A stretch of DNA of 64,000 nucleotides from Phymorhynchus buccinoides (taxonomy: Eukaryota > Mollusca > Gastropoda > Neogastropoda > Raphitomidae), in assembly GCA_017654935.2 (NCBI GenBank), contig CM065693.1, forward strand, positions 18,768,750 through 18,832,749, given 5' to 3'. The notes below the pieces were generated by a model that ran no database searches, had not been told where the DNA came from, and saw nothing but the letters and a program-made list of their open reading frames with translations. The first letter of the stretch is position 1. Each line of letters begins with the position of its first letter. The position numbers were made by a program, and so were the translations under genes. Below are positions 45,300-64,000 of the stretch, piece after piece.

Positions 45300-47900
45300 G
45301 ATTATGCAGGATTTATTGGGACTCTGAAAAAGCATGTATTCAAGCATGGGGTCTCAGTAGTTGGTGGGCTCTGGTAGGAGTCATGAGGATGGTGACCTTG
45401 GTGGGCGTGTTGTGGGAGAGGCCAGAAGTTCCAGGGAAAGCTTCTCAGAAAGAAATCCCATGAACCAACCTGGTTGGAATTCCACTGAAACTCCACCAGG
45501 TGGTGAATGCGGCGGGATTGTGATGGGAAAAGCCAAGGGTTTCAAGGAAGGCTCAGGCCAGAGGAACCCATCTGGCCAGAATCCCAATGAAATTCCGCCA
45601 AAAAACACCATGGAGGAAAGCACGCTGGGTGCCGGAAAGCGGTGCAGGAGGAGGAGGAGTTGAATGATGGGTGGGGAAGAAGTAGAGATGATTGGAGAAC
45701 GAGAAGTGAGAGAACAATGAAGAAAGAATTGGCGGGTGGATCTGGAGTGAGAGGGGGAGCAAGAAAATGTCTGGGAGAGAGTGGCAGAGGGAGAGTCAGA
45801 GTGGAAGAGATGGGGATGAATGCGGAATTGGGAAGAAATGAGGCTGGGGGGTTGGGAAGTGATTGAGGGAGAAAGGAATGGAGAGCTTGACAGAAGGGAT
45901 GAGTTGCAGGGACTTCGGGAGGAAATGTTGATGATTGAGTGGAGAGGAGGAGAAGGATGGATGGAGGTTTGGATGGAGTGAGGATGGAAGAGGAAGGGTG
46001 GATTTGGGGGGATCAGCAGTTCGGATGAAGTGGGTGATGGCGTGGTGGTGGTGGGGAGGGAGAGAGTGGCGAAAACGTTGGGTTGAGGGAGGAGGGGAAG
46101 GTGGATGAAGTGAAAGAAAGGGTGTAATTTGAAGTTTTCTGTTGAGACTGCAGGGAAGAGTGATTTCTTTTTATGTATGCTGCTCTGCAGGCATCAGAAT
46201 TTCAGAGGACTGATAATTTCTAACAGAGGATTGACTTCTTCTGTCAGAGGTTTTGCCATTTTATTTAGATATATATTTTTTCTGGAATAGCATTTTATAG
46301 CGATTTATCACTGCATAGGGCCTTGAGTGTGAGTTTTATAAGGGGATAATTGGGTTTAATTTATATTAGTGTGGATTCCTTTGTAGAGGGGTCCACAACT
46401 TGTAGATGGGGAATGGAGGGAATCCTTTGTAGAGGGTTCCCTTGGGTGTTCTGTGTGGGTACTAGTATTATTAAGAAGAAAGGGTAAGGTAAATTATTTT
46501 GAGTAGGGAACTGTTAGAGTTATTTATGAATATGAGGTGTTAAGGTGGATTCCTTTGTAGAGGGGTCCACAATTTGTAGATGGGTTGAGGGAATCCTTTG
46601 TAGAGGGTTTCCTCGGGTGGATTTTTCTTGTAGTCTGGGTAGTTATAATTTGGAAAGGACATTATGGGGTTATTAGGGGACTGATCCAGGGTGTTTTAGA
46701 ATGGGGTCTTTGTGTTACATATATGTATGATGCTTTGAAGTTTGTTGATTTGTTTACTGTTAATTTTGTATGTTACTTTATGTTATTTACATTTGATTGT
46801 AACTGATTTCAAATGAGTGTGGAGCTGGAAGAGAGAAGAGGACGAGAGAGGGAAAGACAAGAAGAAAGAAAGAAAGAAAAAAGAAAGAGTGAGCCTGGGA
46901 GAGGGGAAGGGAACCAAAAAATATGAAAGGGGAGGAATAGAGTCAGAAGGGAGGAAAGTTGGGGTTCAGTTTTTGTGTGAAGTTTTTGGTTTGGAATCGG
47001 TGGCAGAAAGAATATTTGAAGGAAGAATGTGGTGCATTGAATTTTTATGAGCATTTTTATTCTGAGTTGGTGTTTTGATGTTATGATTGAACTTGTTTGA
47101 GTTTTTGACTTGCAAATATAGAATAGGGGAGAGGGTTGTTTTGGGGAGAGGGGGGGATTGAGAAGGAAGACATTAGGAGGGTTTTCGGGAATGTAAGGTT
47201 AGATTAGAGGGAAGGGGAAGGAAGTTTTCTCTTTCTGTGGACCCCTTTGTAGAGGGATTTACAGAGTAGGAAGAGAGCTTGGGGTGGTTTTGGTTTTGCT
47301 TTATAGTGAGGGAACCCTTTGTAGAGGGTTTCCTCATGTCCTCATGTAGAAGTAAAATGAACATTATGATGGTAATATAAAAGGCTTGGTTTTACAAGTC
47401 AAGGTTTTATGATTGTTGGGATGGGAGGCTTGGTTTCTAAAGTTGATGATGTTGAATTCAGGAGTTATGGTTGTGTTAAAGTTAGAAGTTATTGGTGCTT
47501 ATTTTAAAGTTAAATGTTGCTGTATGGAGTTTGTGTGGTTGTGAATTTGAAATAGGGAAATTGGGTTGGGGAGGGAGGATATACATTTAAAAACAAGAGT
47601 TGGAATGTGAATTAGATCTCCGGGATGGGAGGGGAAGCCTAAAAAGTAAAGGGGGGAGAGTGTGGTAAGGGTCAAAGGGGCGTAATCGCCAAAAGATAGG
47701 GGGCAGGGCAAGAGGGGTGTGTGAGAACGGACGAGACGGGACGAGAGAAGACGAGACTTACGAGCAACGGGCGGCGAGGAGGCCGAAGCTAAGAGCCACG
47801 ACGACGAGAAGGAGTGAGTTCGGTAGTATGTAAGCAGAAATACTAAACTGTTAACACTCCAACATTGTTCACGATAATTTGATTTCAGGAAGAGATCCAA
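45300..47900. repeat. Purine-rich strand-skewed block with CCTTTGTAGAGGG motifs
   Basis: About 2.6 kb in which the + strand is strongly G/A-rich (gaggagg, ggaaggg runs). The 13-mer CCTTTGTAGAGGG recurs six times (about 46379, 46421, 46552, 46593, 47241, 47311), often within ggattcctttgtagaggggt or gaatcctttgtagagggtt. Near 45470-45600 two related units each hold gaacc..cc/tctgg..ggaatt/atccc. No gene is recognised; could be a degraded retroelement. Confidence 0.55.
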
Positions 47901-48862
47901 ACTGGAAGTAATACTTCGACCTACTGGACATCATGGCCGTGTCCTAGAATCAAAACACTGCCTCCATTTAAACGTGGTTGGACTACATCATGTGTACTTT
48001 ATTTAGACTTCATGCCATTGAAACCTGCATCTTTTAGTTTGGCTTGACGTCATCAGCTAGGCATACGTGTACATGCCGTCGTTAGAAGCTGTGTATTTCG
48101 AGTCAACCTGAGAAAGGTATATAGTGTTGAATAATTATGCTATTTTGTGGACAATCAAACGGCTGAAGAATGTCTTATGTTATTTTTTCCCTTAACGATA
48201 CTACATACAGTCCTGACATGTTATGTTGATGAAAATCGTGAACACTTGAACACTGGAGAGCTCCTACTATCGTAACTGTGTTCATAAAATACAGGACACG
48301 GTTCAGAGATGGCTGGAGGTTTTAATTAAAAACGCAAAGGTTGGGGACAATCGCTTCGTCTCAACTACCACCACGTGCACCCACACCCACATACACGAAT
48401 AAAAAGAAAGAAAGAGCCAGCTTAAGTTAACCCACCATTACTGCCACACGATTCACAACAGTAGAGACATGATATTAATTTGACGTTCAGGACGTGCAAT
48501 GGCTTACATATACAGGATAATAGACAAAAGCTGCGTTTTGTTTTAATAACCAGCCCTTATTATTACTATTCAGCCCTGGATGCGTCTTATGTTCTTCCTC
48601 GCCCCCACCCCTCCCCACCCTGTCCCCTCACTGCTCATACACAATGACTAGAAAAACGAGGGGTCAGGGCAAAGGTGAATCTCACATGATTTCCAGGAGA
48701 GAACAAAGTTAGCGGTCTGATTTCGAGAGAGAAACACATCCACCATCTGTTGCTACCTACATTTACTATGGAGACTTTTCACCCAGTTCACCAACCCACA
48801 TCGCTAAAGAAATAGTCCTGCCCTCCTTCCCTCCCCCTCCCCCCTCCCCACTTCCCCTCCAG
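47901..48862. promoter_or_regulatory. Upstream region of gene B, probable 5' UTR intron end
   Basis: No coding exon is seen. Positions 48820-48862 are an almost pure pyrimidine tract ending cacttcccctccag, a strong 3' splice site shape; this would start the first coding exon at 48863 with a 40-base leader before the ATG. The upstream non-coding exon and promoter are not identified; a GTGAGT at about 47812 in the GA-rich block is one candidate donor. Confidence 0.4.
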
Positions 48863-48902
48863 CTACCCCATACTTTCTCTGTCAATTTCCGCTTCCTTCA
48901 CC

Positions 48903-63499
<14,597 letters not shown>

Positions 63500-64000
63500 G
63501 TGAACTCTTCGTCTGTCTGTCTGTCTGTCTGTCTGTCTGTGCATGTGTCTGTATGTCTGACTACCTAGCTGTCCTTTGGCCTGTGCCTGTCTTTCTGTTT
63601 GTTTTATAACACTCGCATATGTAAAGGGGTAAGATACATTTTTTAGCATAATGTTTTATGTTGATAGGTTGAACCTTTATCAGTTTGCTTGCCTTGCCTG
63701 TCATTTTGTCGAAATGTGTTTATTTAGCTGTATGTCTGTATATCTATTTGTCTATTCTCAAAATTATGTGACAAGGCATCGACAGTCATGTCAATGTTTG
63801 CAAGTAAACCCACTGTCTGTCTTTTTCTGTCTTTTGCAGGTACAGTATATGTGTATTTTCCTGTGCTTGTGATTACTCATCTTTCAGTGTTTTGTCTGTT
63901 CTGTAACTACCATTCTGTAAAGGACATAACCATAACAATGTTTACACTAACCTTTTTACTACAGCATATGTTTCCTTATTTCACCCATAAACTCTGTCCC
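63500..64000. other. Gene B intron 8 (partial)
   Basis: Starts with (TCTG)n at about 63513-63540. An acceptor-like ttttgcag at 63839 is not followed by ABCA codons. The next exon is outside the window. Confidence 0.6.

Noticed and set aside
45361..45866. Gly/Arg/Glu-rich open frames
   Set aside because: Biased composition of the purine-rich block; no start context, splice sites or domain.
63839..63872. Acceptor-like ttttgcag as the next exon of gene B
   Set aside because: Following codons do not match the region after Walker A in ABCA proteins.

Overview
The window looks like nuclear DNA of an animal, most likely a marine mollusc and plausibly a gastropod. The basis is short coding exons with GT/AG introns of 0.2-6 kb, very many (GA)n, (AC)n and homopolymer-G/C arrays, and a dense mix of non-LTR retrotransposons, tRNA-derived SINEs, foldback elements and a DIRS-type retrotransposon. 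Species cannot be fixed from the sequence alone.

The host genes are two ABCA-subfamily (ABCA3-like) full transporters lying head to tail on the + strand. Gene A contributes only its C-terminal half: ten exons from 839 to the stop at 26323 encode about 759 residues, covering the end of the second extracellular loop, the second membrane domain and the complete second nucleotide-binding domain. Gene B contributes only its N-terminal half: eight exons from the ATG at 48903 to 63499 encode 557 residues, up to and including Walker A of the first nucleotide-binding domain. The exon phases agree at every junction. Gene A must begin left of the window and gene B must end right of it. By family knowledge both proteins are ATP-driven lipid exporters or flippases.

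Everything else is repeat-derived. Gene A introns hold a GA-interspersed array (1003-1378), a 650-bp TIR element with a target duplication (5733-6382), LINE tails, a 1-kb TIR element (9720-10736), a 27-bp minisatellite (14394-15950), a decayed copy of the start of the ABC-signature exon (18821-18910), an antisense RNase H-type LINE (19600-21766), a cluster of nine alternating copies of one 13-bp motif (21769-21960), a 45-bp minisatellite (24378-25830) and a foldback beside it.

The 22.6-kb intergenic region (26324-48902) holds a second copy of the 1-kb TIR element split by a nearly complete DIRS-type element (about 28001-32748; gag, RT, RNase H and tyrosine recombinase on the - strand). It also holds a 5'-truncated L1/Tx1-like LINE with 11-bp target duplications (33656-35734), a foldback and a 77-bp array derived from it (35760-37190), TTAA-flanked 237-bp elements, nested SINEs and a purine-rich block upstream of gene B (45300-47900). 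Gene B introns hold nested repeats (50474-51540, 54100-54880) and an antisense CR1/L2-like LINE (55922-59160).

The most notable observations are the DIRS element with both its terminal architecture and its empty site readable in one window, the nine-motif palindromic cluster, the partial exon duplication, the foldback-derived 77-bp array, and several nested insertions that give relative ages.
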